A DNA stretch of 64,000 bases from Microvelia longipes (taxonomy: Eukaryota > Arthropoda > Insecta > Hemiptera > Veliidae), in the NCBI GenBank assembly GCA_018340805.1, contig JACMZG010001863.1:55178429-55242428 (forward strand), read 5' to 3'. This document shows positions 1-9,386 of this stretch, one piece after another. A program made the translations under genes and the position numbers. Position 1 is the first letter of the stretch, and the number at the start of each line of letters is the position of its first letter. The notes beneath the pieces were generated by a model. The model saw only the letters and a list, made by a program, of their open reading frames with translations. It did no database searches and was not told the origin of the DNA.

Positions 1-487
1 TTTTTTTTTGCAATCAGTTACGGTAATCTGTGATATATTATTAATACTTAAATTCTAGTGTAATAATTTAATAGCTAGTCTCTGCATTACCATTTTCTCT
101 AATATTAATATATATATTTATAATTTAGCATAATAACTTAGAAATGTTAAATAATTAATAAATGTAATTATAACCTCAAATATTTCTAGGGGTCAGCCCC
201 TCTAATAGTAGATCTTTATTTAGTTTTATTTTTCTCAGTATAATTTTATTTTGAAATGTCCTTGATAACGACTTTTTTGTAACGGTTTCTTGTCTCAGAG
301 CTTGTTTGTAGGTGATAGTGTTATGTTTTAAATTATGTAGTTATTTATTGTTATTATCTTATAATTATGTACCTTGAAAAAGACTTAATATATAGTTGAA
401 AGCTTGGTAAATTGAGTTTTATTTATATTTAGACCATTTCCACCTAAAAAACTTTTAATTTGTAATTATTTATTACGTACAGGTACA
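1..487. other. AT-rich stretch, nothing recognised
   Basis: Low-complexity A+T-rich DNA with frequent stops in all frames. I see no coding-like frame, RNA gene or clear repeat boundary. It may belong to the intron or upstream region of the Otx gene whose last exon lies at 8212. Confidence 0.5.
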
Positions 488-660
488 TACTTTACTAGTA
501 GAATGAGCGTGAATGGAGTCCATCATAAATAATGAAAGAAAAGAAGTCTCTCCACAAAACAAAACTTTATTGGCAAAGCGCTTTCAACCTAACTAGAGGC
601 CATCATCAGTGCAAAACCTAACAAACAAGTTACAATAGAATAAATAAAGCGAAAAAATAA
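488..660 (-). mobile_element. HH-type dispersed repeat fragment
   Basis: The segment contains TCTCCACAAAACAAAACTTT and CTTTCAACCTAACTAGAGGC. It matches, with differences, the sequence around 41060-41350, so it is a dispersed repeat. It appears inserted into an R5S copy: R5S-like sequence resumes at about 749. It carries a hammerhead-like motif on the minus strand (573-612) with an AATAAA nearby on the same strand (566-571). No protein is encoded. Boundaries are approximate. Confidence 0.6.
573..612 (-). ncRNA. Hammerhead-ribozyme-like motif (HH family 1)
   Basis: Read on the minus strand: GCA, then CTGATGA, one extra T, then GGCCT/AGGTT pairing around loop CTAGTT, then GAA, the palindrome AGCGCT, T as the residue at the cleavage position, then TGC. 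GCA pairs with TGC (stem I). Stem II is 5 bp with two G-U pairs. Stem III is a 3+3 palindrome with no loop, so it would need to pair between two molecules. The core CUGANGA...GAA matches the hammerhead consensus except for the extra base after CUGAUGA. Self-cleavage is inferred, not shown. Confidence 0.55.
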
Positions 661-748
661 AAATACAATAAATAAAACTAAATAAATAAATATAAACATA
701 AATAAAGCATAATGAATAAAATACATAGGAGATAAAAGATAAGATAAG

Positions 749-1010
749 ATAAGGTACATACTTGTACCAAATTTCAACTTATTTAGAATATTTGACGATT
801 TTCTACAATTTAAAAAAAACGTATACAAGTCGTTTGATATAAATTGAACTAATGCTGATAATGAGATGAAACCCGGCACATATGTTAGTATTTTACTAGT
901 TACATGCGTGCTAAATCTCAATTTGATCGCATCATATTTTCGCGTTTTATGACGTTTCAAAAATTTTGCTGAGTCATTATTGCGGGTTAATGAACTCCAA
1001 ATTCTTTTAA
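749..1010 (-). repeat. R5S repeat fragment, without 5S box
   Basis: The run from TACTTGTACCAAATTTCAAC to GAGTCATTATTGCGGGTTAA matches 54236-54460 closely over about 200 bp. It is one flank of the R5S composite repeat; the 5S-like box is not present here. The open frame on the minus strand in this stretch is a by-product of repeat sequence, not a gene. Confidence 0.65.
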
Positions 1011-1475
1011 CATCGGTTACGAGGTGGAAAATTAACGCCTTTTCAATATTATACTAAAAAAATTGAGAAAAAAATTAAGTAACTAATTCACTAAAATAAA
1101 ATATGGACCAATTATAACAACAAATTAAACCAGACTTTAACCCAAAATTGAAATAAAATAAATTTTCTACATTTTTTTTAGAAAAATCCCGCGAATTTTT
1201 AAATTTAAAGTAAAATTTCCGTTACAATGAATAAACATCTATCATTTACTTTTCCACAAATATTATTATGTAAAAATATAAAAAAAAACATGTCGAACTA
1301 CATTACAAAGCATGTTAACACGACACAAATATATTAAAGCAACAAATATTAAGCTCAGTTTAGAAAACATAATGAAAACCTTAACTAACCGGTGTTACTA
1401 ACCAAACAAACAATCAATCACTATTATTGAACAATGACCGCTACGTCTTTCCTATCTGGTCCATTTATCCCTTCC
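1011..1475. other. AT-rich spacer
   Basis: A+T-rich DNA with no gene, RNA or repeat structure that I can support. Confidence 0.4.
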
Positions 1476-1721
1476 TCAGGTTATGTCGATTTCTGGATCT
1501 GTGTTTACTCTTATTTTTTCCTGTAAAAGTTGAAAGGTTTTGTTGTTGACAAAAGGTTGGTAGGATTGTTGATTTTTCCCTTTTCCGACATGGTTGGGAT
1601 TATATTGATTTGTCACGGGCATTATTGTTGGTCCTCGTGAACGTTTTTTATTTTTCATCCGTTCTTTTATTGTAGTTTGTTCTTTTTTGACAGTTTTTAT
1701 ACACGATCTTTTTTTATATTT
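1476..1721 (-). CDS. Unidentified open frame, possible exon or relic
   Basis: The minus strand is open for 81 codons from just after a stop near 1722 to a TGA at 1476-1478, with a possible Met at 1658. The product is basic, with a Lys/Arg-rich first half followed by an Asn/Gln-rich stretch (VTNQYNPNHVGKGKNQQ). Its composition is more varied than most chance frames in this AT-rich DNA. No splice site, promoter or known domain supports it. It could be a terminal exon, a decayed transposon frame or chance. Confidence 0.2.
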   Translation of the reverse strand, partial: KYKKRSCIKTVKKEQTTIKERMKNKKRSRGPTIMPVTNQYNPNHVGKGKNQQSYQPFVNNKTFQLLQEKIRVNTDPEIDIT

Positions 1722-2029
1722 TTACGTAAAATACATTCAATATTTTTTTATATTTTTCTGAATCAAGGATTAGGAGTTAGTATTATTCAATTTTATATCT
1801 ATATAACCTTTTTGTGATTTTTTTTATTTCTAAAACTAAACCGATATTTCCTCCATAAAGTAGACGCATTAAAATGGGTTTTATTGTCCCAGTATGATAA
1901 TTGACAACTACAACTAAATTGCACCTGTTGCCTTGCTAGAAATTTTAGGTCGTCTTTACTTTTCCTCATTTGTACTCAGTACTACTCACTATTCCTCATT
2001 TTATCTAGGTACATAGAAAAAGTATATAT
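1722..2029. other. AT-rich spacer
   Basis: No gene or structured repeat seen. A short purine/pyrimidine-skewed run of TACTCAGTACTACTCACTAT type lies near 1971-2000 but shows no clear tandem period. Confidence 0.4.
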
Positions 2030-2500
2030 TGGATACGTATGCAATACGGTCAACTAACTTCACGGTTCTTACAGCGTATTTGTTTAGTCGGTCGAGTGAG
2101 ATTACGTGATAACTGATCCCGCCAAAACATCGCGTCTTTTATAGTGAAGGTTTAATTTTGGTTATAGGGAAGTTATACATTTAATTAAATTTTGATTTCT
2201 TTGCGTAATAATAAGTTACACTAAAAAAATAATATTACAAAAGTTATTTAATCAAAAACGGTAATATTGAAGAGAAATAAAAGTTTAACGAAAAGATTAT
2301 CCGTTAAATACGATCGTCTCTAAAGGTACATACAGCGTATCGAGGGATCCATTTAGACTCCATCTCCCTAGTTCTAGCGTATGCGATCGGATCCCCTCCG
2401 CTTGGTTCATACAGCTAATATTACCGTATTGAGAGATCGTATCCATTACGATCCGCGGATCTAGAAGTGTGTGTGAGCGTACTAATTGTCTGAGGATGAG
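2030..2500 (+). mobile_element. RF dispersed repeat, about 470 bp
   Basis: This segment is repeated in reverse complement at 55545-56110, for example GCGTATGCGATCGGATCCCC, CCCGCCAAAACATCGCGTCT and ATACGGTCAACTAACTTC. It is rich in GATC sites (GGATCC, CGATCG, CCGCGGATC). The second copy has diverged inverted ends (CGTTCACA and TGTGAACG), which suggests a non-autonomous DNA transposon. No open frame is present. Confidence 0.6.
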
Positions 2501-2504
2501 GAAA

Positions 2505-2640
2505 TCGAATCCGAAGTCGTACTAAAATGTAATTTTGGCGATTTCCATATTCTGGGACGAGCGATGCGAGTCTGAACTTGTGAGGATGAGCGTAGCGAAT
2601 TCGGCAAGTTGAGGAAAAGTCCCGAGGCTAATTTTCAACA
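2505..2640 (+). repeat. R5S repeat fragment, GAGCGAAGCGAGTCCGA part
   Basis: The sequence holds degenerate copies of the phrase GACGAGCGAAGCGAGTCCGA followed by GAGGAAAAGTCCCGAGG. The same series ends R5S copies at 57400-57460 and 58640-58710. It lacks the 5S-like box. Confidence 0.55.
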
Positions 2641-3560
2641 TATGTTTCTATTTAGTGAATGTAACATTTTACATGCCTGGAAAATATGAATAATTTTAAC
2701 TTAAAAGAAGATCTATTAACGTGATTAGTTAAAGAGCTTTTAAATCAGATTTCAAAACATCCCCTAGTTCCTTAATCTTTCTGTACGTCTGTTTGTTATC
2801 AACATATAGAACAATCTGAACTTCATACCAGTAGGGAGAACAGGTTGTCTAATTGAGGGTTGCACATTAGCCTAATTAAGTAACCGATTTTAAAGGTACG
2901 AGGGTGGAACATTTTCATATACATCATTAGAGATATTAAAGACCTTTGTTTACCTCTTTATCTTGACCCTAACGTGTGCACCCTTTAACGATTTCGGATT
3001 AAAATCTCAATTGTTGGGAGCACAGGTGATCATAGATTTTTTGAAGAACCTTAATTGAGCAAAAGGTTTTTATTCTTTCTAAAACCTCCTGAGTCGAGGG
3101 GGGGGGGGTGACTCAACAAATTGGATGATACTTGGAGCCAAGATAAACTCCTCCCCCGTTCTCGTCCTTTTGTTCTTTTTTATTCGATTCCCTCTTTGAG
3201 CCCTTTTCAAGTCTAAAGGCATTGAAATGATACCCCCTGTGTAGGAAAGATTAAATCCCTTTGGATCCTAAACCCCTTGTCTATTATTTGCCAGCAAACA
3301 CTCATTACATTGTCTGTGATTCTTCTTGGGTTGAAGATTTCTCTTTGAGTTAGTAGATATCAATCAGTCATTATATTTTTCTATTGTACCTAATACTTGT
3401 TTTTATTGACGAATTTCAGTCGACATCGCCTCATTTATTTTATTTTTAGGCGAATTTTAATTGGAAAAATACGCTCATGAGGTTGTTAGGACGAGGGAAG
3501 TGGAACTCATCGATTCCGATTAGCTTTCTGAGTCAAAAAATACATGTTCTTTCAAAGTTT
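2641..3560. other. Spacer without a recognised gene
   Basis: About 900 bp of mixed-composition DNA, including a G run at 3100-3108. No frame longer than about 50 codons and no repeat partner noticed in the window. Confidence 0.4.
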
Positions 3561-3570
3561 ATGTGTAATT

Positions 3571-3617
3571 TTTATATATATATATGTATGTATGTATATA
3601 TATATGTATATATATAT

Positions 3618-3715
<98 letters not shown>

Positions 3716-3718
3716 ATG

Positions 3719-3769
<51 letters not shown>

Positions 3770-3776
3770 GAATATA
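3571..3776. repeat. (TA)n microsatellite with TATG interruptions
   Basis: About 200 bp of TA dinucleotides interrupted by TATGTATG at the left and ACATGTAATGCA near 3710. The open frames on both strands are Tyr-Ile repeats and are not genes. Confidence 0.97.
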
Positions 3777-3829
3777 TGTGTGTGCAAGATCTACCCTGAC
3801 GTGACACACGTTTCACAAAAATAAAAAAA

Positions 3830-4110
3830 TGTAGTACTAATAATAAATGGAAACATTTTCTGTTTCGTTCAATTTATTCTCGCTATGATACGGATATTTT
3901 GCTTATGTCCATTTAAATCATGCCTTTAAGGCTGTTGAATTAATAATGTGTAAGTATAAAATTTACGTTTGGCGATTACCTTAAAAATTATTTTAATTCC
4001 TGTGTGCTAGTTTTACTCTAGCCTTAATCTGGAGTGACCGTCATTTTAAATAAACTCGTGTATTTACGCTGAGTAGACACTATTTCGAACACACACGCAC
4101 ACATATCCAT
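3830..4110. other. Spacer between two TA tracts
   Basis: No gene or repeat partner recognised. Confidence 0.4.
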
Positions 4111-4283
<173 letters not shown>

Positions 4284-4299
4284 TGCACTGGGAGTATTA

Positions 4300-5380
4300 G
4301 TTTACATTAAATAAATAAGTATGTATATATCTCATTTATTTATGTAAACTTATATTTTCACCGGAATCGAGCCTTTACATCCAAAATTTTCTCGGAAGCG
4401 TAATTTCCTTATGAAAATATGCTTGCATTTCTCATACCCTCCTCCACATATTTTTTGCCATGTTCGACGCCGTAGACAAGTATATTTGAAACTAGAATAA
4501 AGTATATATGTCTTGTTCTTAAATTTCTCCAACTCTCAGCCTTCCACCTTTTTAAAAAAAAGATGTAACCTGCTAATTACATACTTTGTCTGTTTCTTAA
4601 TTCTCACTTAGACCATTAAATTAAAATTAACAAAACAATTACAGTAAATTAAATTAAAAAAATAATTTCTCTTAAATACAATGTGTTTTCACATTGCTCG
4701 TGATCAATTTAAGATTACATTTTTAATTAATATTTATTAACTTCATAAATAACATTAATTAACGATATAAACTTTTCTTATAATAAATAATTAAATAAAC
4801 TATAAATAATAATTATTATAATCAAGTTGAACATAATAAAATTAATAATTATAATAGCGAAAGAATTTCACTATCTAAAAGAAAATAAATAAGAGTTACC
4901 TAATAGTTTTTTTTGTTTAGTTATATTTTTTATAAATATATAAAATCTGATGTATATATATATATATATATATAGGTTGTTAGTTAAGACAAGGAAAGAT
5001 ATAAAGAGTATATAAATGAAAATTTATGATTATATTATTTATTTGGAGAGAGTTTTCCATAATAATAGCTGCGGCAATGTTAAAGCCCAGTAGCTGAGCC
5101 GTCAGGCGTAAGACTAATTTATTAGTGTTATCCCTCCACTACTAAACGAGAACAAACCTCTACTAATAATATTTTCTCTTATTCTTCTTTGACTACAAAG
5201 ATTCCGACTTTCAATGCCGCTTCTATACTTAGTGCCAACACATTAGACCGACACATAAGAGCTAACATAAACAAGTGCGAAAGTTGTACTTGACTGTAGT
5301 TTACTGATTGTACTAATATCACGTTTTCATATAGTCACACCTAACTCCGTCAACACTGATCACAAAACAGCTTACATGTA
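4300..5380. other. AT-rich spacer
   Basis: No gene recognised. A minus-strand 60-codon frame at 4350-4532 has no supporting signals. Confidence 0.4.
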
Positions 5381-5389
5381 AAACATACG

Positions 5390-5905
5390 TGCACTTAATT
5401 GTAAAATTTACATTTTCTTTGCTGTAACCATATATGCACTTTGTATTAAAATTTATGTAAACTTTATTGTAAAACATATATACGGTTCATCCACAATAAA
5501 AGTACATGCAATTTATTGTAAAACATACATACACTTTATTGTAAAACATTCAGTACACTTGATGACTTTCATACACTTTATTGTAAAACATTCAGTACAC
5601 TTTATGACTTTCTTGCACTTTATTGTAAAACATTCAGTACACATTATGACTTACATACACTTTATTGTAAAACATTCAGTACACATTATGACTTTCATAC
5701 ACTTTATTGTTAAACATTCAGTTCACTTTATGACTTTCATGCACTTTATTGTAAAACATTCAGTACACTTTATGACTTTCATACACTTTATTGTAAAACA
5801 TTCAGTACACTTTATGACTTTCATACAATTTATTGTAAATATTCAGTACACTTTATAACTTTCATACACTTTATTGTAAAACATTCAGTACTCTTTATTA
5901 AAAGA
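5390..5905. repeat. 42-bp minisatellite
   Basis: Tandem copies built from ACTTTATGACTTTCATACAC and TTTATTGTAAAACATTCAGT. The left copies (5390-5540) are degenerate and the copies from 5550 to 5880 are well conserved. Because 42 is divisible by three, one plus-strand frame stays open for 99 codons as a 14-residue repeat. I treat that frame as a consequence of the period, not a gene. Confidence 0.93.
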
Positions 5906-6130
5906 TTTATATGCACGAGATTTTAAACTTACATATCATTTTATATTGTTAATCTTACATACACTTTTTTCTAAAATGTACATACTCTTTATTTTAAAAC
6001 TTATATAGACAATCATTAGTTGTTTTGACGAAATTTTTGTGGTATAGACTCACCATGATGTTTCATAAAAAACACACTAGAATTGAAAACAATTAATATA
6101 TTGTCAACTACAATAGTATAAAAAAATTAT

Positions 6131-6167
6131 AACTGACCGGTTTCGACTTAACGTCATCATAAGAGCT
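6131..6167 (-). ncRNA. Degenerate hammerhead-like motif, left arm
   Basis: Minus strand: AGCT, CTTATGA, T, GAC-loop-GTC, GAA, ACCGGT, C, AGTT. Stem I (AGCT with AGTT, one G-U pair) and stem II (GAC/GTC around GTTAA) are intact. The invariant core reads CUUAUGA instead of CUGAUGA, so activity would be lost. Confidence 0.45.
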
Positions 6168-6189
6168 GTTTACAGACTGAGTATTTGGG

Positions 6190-7045
6190 GTAGCAAGTAG
6201 GAGTTTTAATATTTGCCTAATATTTCTTTCCTATCTCTTTTTAATATTTGCGTAATATTCCTTTTCCTTTTTTTTAATATTTGCTTAATATTTCTTCCTA
6301 TCTCTTTTAATTTGCTTAATATTTCTTTCCTATCTCTTTTTAATATTTGCTTAATATTTCTTTCCTATCTCTTTTTAATATTTGCTTAAAATTTCTTTCC
6401 TATCTCTTTTTAATGCTTAAATTTCTTTCCTATCTCTTTAATATTTGCTTATATTTCTTTTCCTTTTTTTTAATATTTGCCTAATATTTCTTTCCTATCT
6501 CTTTTTAATATTTGCTTAATATTTCTTTCCTATCTCTTTTTAATATTTGCTTAAAATTTCTTTCCTATCTCTTTTTAATATTTGCTTAATATTTCTTTCC
6601 TATCTCTTTTAATATTTGTTTAATATTTCTTTCCTATCTCTTTTAATATTTGCTTAATATTTCTTTCCTATCTCTTTTAATATTTGCTTAATATTTCTTT
6701 TCCTTTTTTAATATTGCTTAATATTTCTTTTCCTTTTTTAATATTTGCCTAGATTTCCTATCTCTTTTATATTTGCTTAAAATTTCTTTCCTATCTCTTT
6801 TTAATATTGCTTAAAATTTCTTTCCTATCTCTTTTTAATATTTCTTAATATTCTTTTCTATCCTTTTTAATTTACTTAATATTTTTCCTATCTCTTTTTA
6901 ATATTTGCTTAATATTTTTTTCCTATCTCTTTTAATATTTGCTTAAAATTTCTTTCCTATCTCTTTTAATTTTTGCTTAATATTTTTTTTCCTTTTTTTT
7001 TAATATTTGCTTAATATTTCATTCCTATCTTTTTTAATATTTTCT
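6190..7045. repeat. 35-bp minisatellite
   Basis: About 25 imperfect copies built from TTGCTTAATATTTCTTTCCT and ATCTCTTTTTAATAT. The strands are strongly biased, pyrimidine-rich on the plus strand. It lies exactly between the two arms of the foldback element. Confidence 0.93.
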
Positions 7046-7073
7046 TGCTAGCTAAAATACTTAGTCTGTAAAC

Positions 7074-7099
7074 AGCTCTGATGATGAAACCGGTCAGTT
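7074..7099 (+). ncRNA. Hammerhead-like motif lacking stem II, right arm
   Basis: Plus strand: AGCT, CTGATGA, T, then GAA directly, ACCGGT, C, AGTT. The core is intact and stem I is paired, but the hairpin present in the left arm is deleted. This looks like a decayed copy. Confidence 0.45.
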
Positions 7100-7199
7100 A
7101 TAATTTTGTTTTTAAACTATGTGGTTGACAATGTATTAATTGTATTTAATTTTAGTGTGTTTTTTATTAAACATCATGCTTATATAGACTTTATTATAT

Positions 7200-7940
7200 C
7201 TAACTTGAAGTGTAGGTATTATTGATTATTGCTTTCTCTCATTACTTACTCAATCCTTACACTCTATTGGCGGAAAAAAATGTATTTTAAACTTGATCTA
7301 CCAAGTTATTATAGTAGAAAATAAAAATATATGATGTGAAACATGATTTTACCTCTTTAACAGCAATAATTATTAATTAATATACATCATAGTTGTAAAG
7401 TCGGACATAATATGTTTTACAGAGATTATGTTTTATTTCTTTTCTGATTAAATAGACTTTTTTATTATTTTCTTGGCTCTTTCGATATATTTTATTAATG
7501 ATGTAGTTAGTTGCTTAACTACGTATTTTATTTTTTTTATTATTTTTTTTTTATTTATTACCTTGTTTTACTTGTGTTTACTTGTTCCAAAGAATTATAT
7601 CTTAGTTTGCTCATAAGTTTAATTTAATGTATTTTAATTTTTTGTTGTACCATCTGCTGTAAAAAAGAAAAATGCTTTTCTTTAGCATTTTCTTTTTTAA
7701 ATATTAACTTACCTAAACTGAAGTTAAGTTGGTTTAAAGATCTGCTGTCTTACATTTTCATTTATCTGATGGTCATTTAATCTCTTAGGTTATTGATCGA
7801 TTATTTTGTTACTTAGTCTTCTTTTCTTGTGGAATCTTGGTTGTGTGCCTTGGTTTTTTATTTAAGACTTCCGATAATTGTTAACCTTCGTGCAGCCAAT
7901 CTTGGTCATCTTACAGCCATAGTGGAAACAAAATTGCGAT
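7200..7940. other. Last Otx intron, AT-rich
   Basis: T-rich, A+T-rich DNA. I searched this and everything upstream for the exon encoding homeodomain residues 1-46 and did not find it, so the intron before the terminal Otx exon is longer than about 8.2 kb. Confidence 0.45.
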
Positions 7941-7942
7941 AA

Positions 7943-8151
7943 TAATACTTGTACCTTATAGTACGACACACGGCTAAAATCAGTTGACAGCGCGGGAAAA
8001 TAGAGTTGAGGAGCCAATAAGATTGCCTTGGTTTGAAATTGAGGTTGTGGTTTAACATCCAGGACTACCCTCAATGGTCCCTTGCATTATGTTTTCACGC
8101 TGTCAACTGATTTTAGCAGTGTTTCGTACTATAAGGTACTATGCAAGTATT
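7943..8151. mobile_element. RG MITE in the last Otx intron
   Basis: The inverted ends are AATACTTGTACCTTATAGTA and its near reverse complement at 8125-8151, followed inward by CGGCTAAAATCAGTTGACAG and CTGTCAACTGATTTTAGC. A second copy lies at 62632-62810. The element has no coding capacity; the minus-strand frame across it is a shadow. It ends only about 60 bp before the Otx splice acceptor. Confidence 0.85.
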
Positions 8152-8197
8152 ATAATAGTATTATATTATGAAGAGCAATAAATTAACGTGAACATTA

Positions 8198-8211
8198 TTT
8201 CTCTGTTTCAG
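8198..8211 (+). promoter_or_regulatory. 3' splice site of the Otx terminal exon
   Basis: A pyrimidine-rich tract, TTTCTCTGTTTCAG, ends in AG at 8210-8211. It fixes the exon start at 8212. The apparent GTG start at 8188 is intronic and should not be used. Confidence 0.9.
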
Positions 8212-8640
8212 GTTTGGTTTAAAAATAGACGAGCTAAATGTAGACAACAACTTCAACAACAACAAGCTCAACAACAAAACAATAATACAACAACAAAATC
8301 AGCCAATAGTAAACCCAGCCAGCCTGCTCAGCCCGTACAGACCAAACCGTTAGTTAAAGAACCCGAACCAGTTAAACAAGAACCTAAAGGCTGTTCTCCC
8401 CTTGTTGGCACTCCTAGCCCACCATTGACTCCGTCATATGGTGGTGAAGTGAGTTCCGGGTGGTGGAACCAAGGCTATCAAGGTTACTATTACCCGGGTG
8501 CTGAATATGGTCAGCCTTCACATCACCACTACACACCACCACCTCACCACTACGATTACCACCATTATAACGCACCGAGGCATGACTGTCAGGAAACTGC
8601 CCAGGCCCACAACCCTTACGATAAGTACCATGTCGTTTAA
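8212..8640 (+). CDS. otd: Otx/orthodenticle homeobox protein, 3'-terminal exon
   Basis: This exon encodes the C-terminal 142 residues of an Otx-class transcription factor, a nuclear DNA-binding protein that patterns the anterior head and brain. It begins in phase 0 with VWFKNRRAKCRQQ, which is homeodomain residues 47 onward. Lys at position 50 is the bicoid-type specificity residue that selects TAATCC-like sites, and RRAKCRQQ is diagnostic of Otx as opposed to Pitx or Gsc. The 46/47 intron is typical of this class. After the homeodomain come a Gln/Asn-rich stretch, a Pro/Lys/Glu-rich linker, GTPSPPLTP (similar to the TPSPPITP motif of insect Otd), a Trp/Tyr/Gly-rich block and a His/Tyr-rich tail, ending TAA at 8638-8640. 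Which insect paralogue (otd1 or otd2) it is cannot be decided. Upstream exons are outside the window. Confidence 0.95.
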   Translation, partial: VWFKNRRAKCRQQLQQQQAQQQNNNTTTKSANSKPSQPAQPVQTKPLVKEPEPVKQEPKGCSPLVGTPSPPLTPSYGGEVSSGWWNQGYQGYYYPGAEYGQPSHHHYTPPPHHYDYHHYNAPRHDCQETAQAHNPYDKYHVV

Positions 8641-9386
8641 CCCTCAGAGTAACTAATTTAGATTTTTTTTTTCGTTTTAAATCGTACAGGATTCGATGAC
8701 AGATCTATGTCCATACTTATGAGTGAAGGTATTTCGTAAGGGGAAAATGAGAGAGGAGGTGGTATACCCACTCTATATGGTTCCTGGATTGAGAGAATAA
8801 ACCAAATTCGTGTTTAGTTTGAAATTTTAAAGGTTTATTTTTTCAAAATGATAAAACTTTCCCTCTCCCCTTACTTCTATAATTTAATTATGGAAATAAA
8901 AAAGGAAGGTTCTTTCATTTTCTCTCTCGTATGACTTTACTAAAAACTTGATGATGCGAAAAAAGTACGGATAACACAGCCTTAAGTGATTAAATAGGTT
9001 TGGTATGCAGGGCAATCATTTATTTGATTAAAGTCAACATAACTTGTAAAGAAAAACTCCACACTCCTTTGTCAAACCATTGGGGACTAACCATCAAAGA
9101 TTGTGTCTTATAAATGCAATCGTCAGAATATGGTAAAGTATCATATCGAGACATAAACCAAGGGTGTTAGGTAAAGGAAACTCAGATCTGTATAGTTTTC
9201 ATCCCTGTACGTACATCAAATATTCCATTGTGTATATTTCAAATACATTCCTTAATAAATAAGCTATAAGTTATGTATCAAACTGTGTAAACAATAGTCA
9301 AAATTTTGCGCACTTTTTAAGTACCTATGATTTATTTTAACTTAAGCTCTTTTATCATAATTGTGGTTTTGTGATTAATAATAAAA
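8641..9386 (+). other. Presumed Otx 3' UTR with poly(A) signals
   Basis: Non-coding DNA following the Otx stop codon. AATAAA hexamers occur at 8796-8801, 9254-9259 and 9380-9385. Any of these could set the transcript end; the sequence does not tell which one is used. Confidence 0.5.

Larger units (their letters stand above)
6055..7177. mobile_element. HH foldback element with internal minisatellite
   Basis: The ends are inverted copies of each other. 6055-6185 (ATGATGTTTCATAAAAAACA through TTACAGACTGAGTA) matches the reverse complement of 7059-7177. Each arm contains AACTGACCGGTTTCGACTTA or its relative, the HH motif. The interior (6190-7045) is entirely a minisatellite. No protein is encoded. 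This is best read as a non-autonomous foldback element in which a tandem array has expanded, or as two inverted element ends flanking an array. Confidence 0.7.

Noticed and set aside
3544..3816. Six overlapping Tyr-Ile open frames on both strands (and similar ones at 4064, 15215, 16709, 34339, 35007, 37582, 47150, 50089)
   Set aside because: They are translations of (TA)n microsatellites and have no start context, splice sites or conserved features.
5559..5858. 99-codon frame with a 14-residue repeat
   Set aside because: The frame is open only because the 42-bp minisatellite period is divisible by three; the array is degenerate at both ends and has no gene signals.
7862..8074. 70-codon minus-strand frame upstream of Otx
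   Set aside because: It lies across the RG MITE and reads repeat sequence.
8188..8211. Upstream extension of the Otx frame with a GTG start
   Set aside because: This is the polypyrimidine tract and AG of a splice acceptor. The protein similarity starts exactly at homeodomain residue 47.
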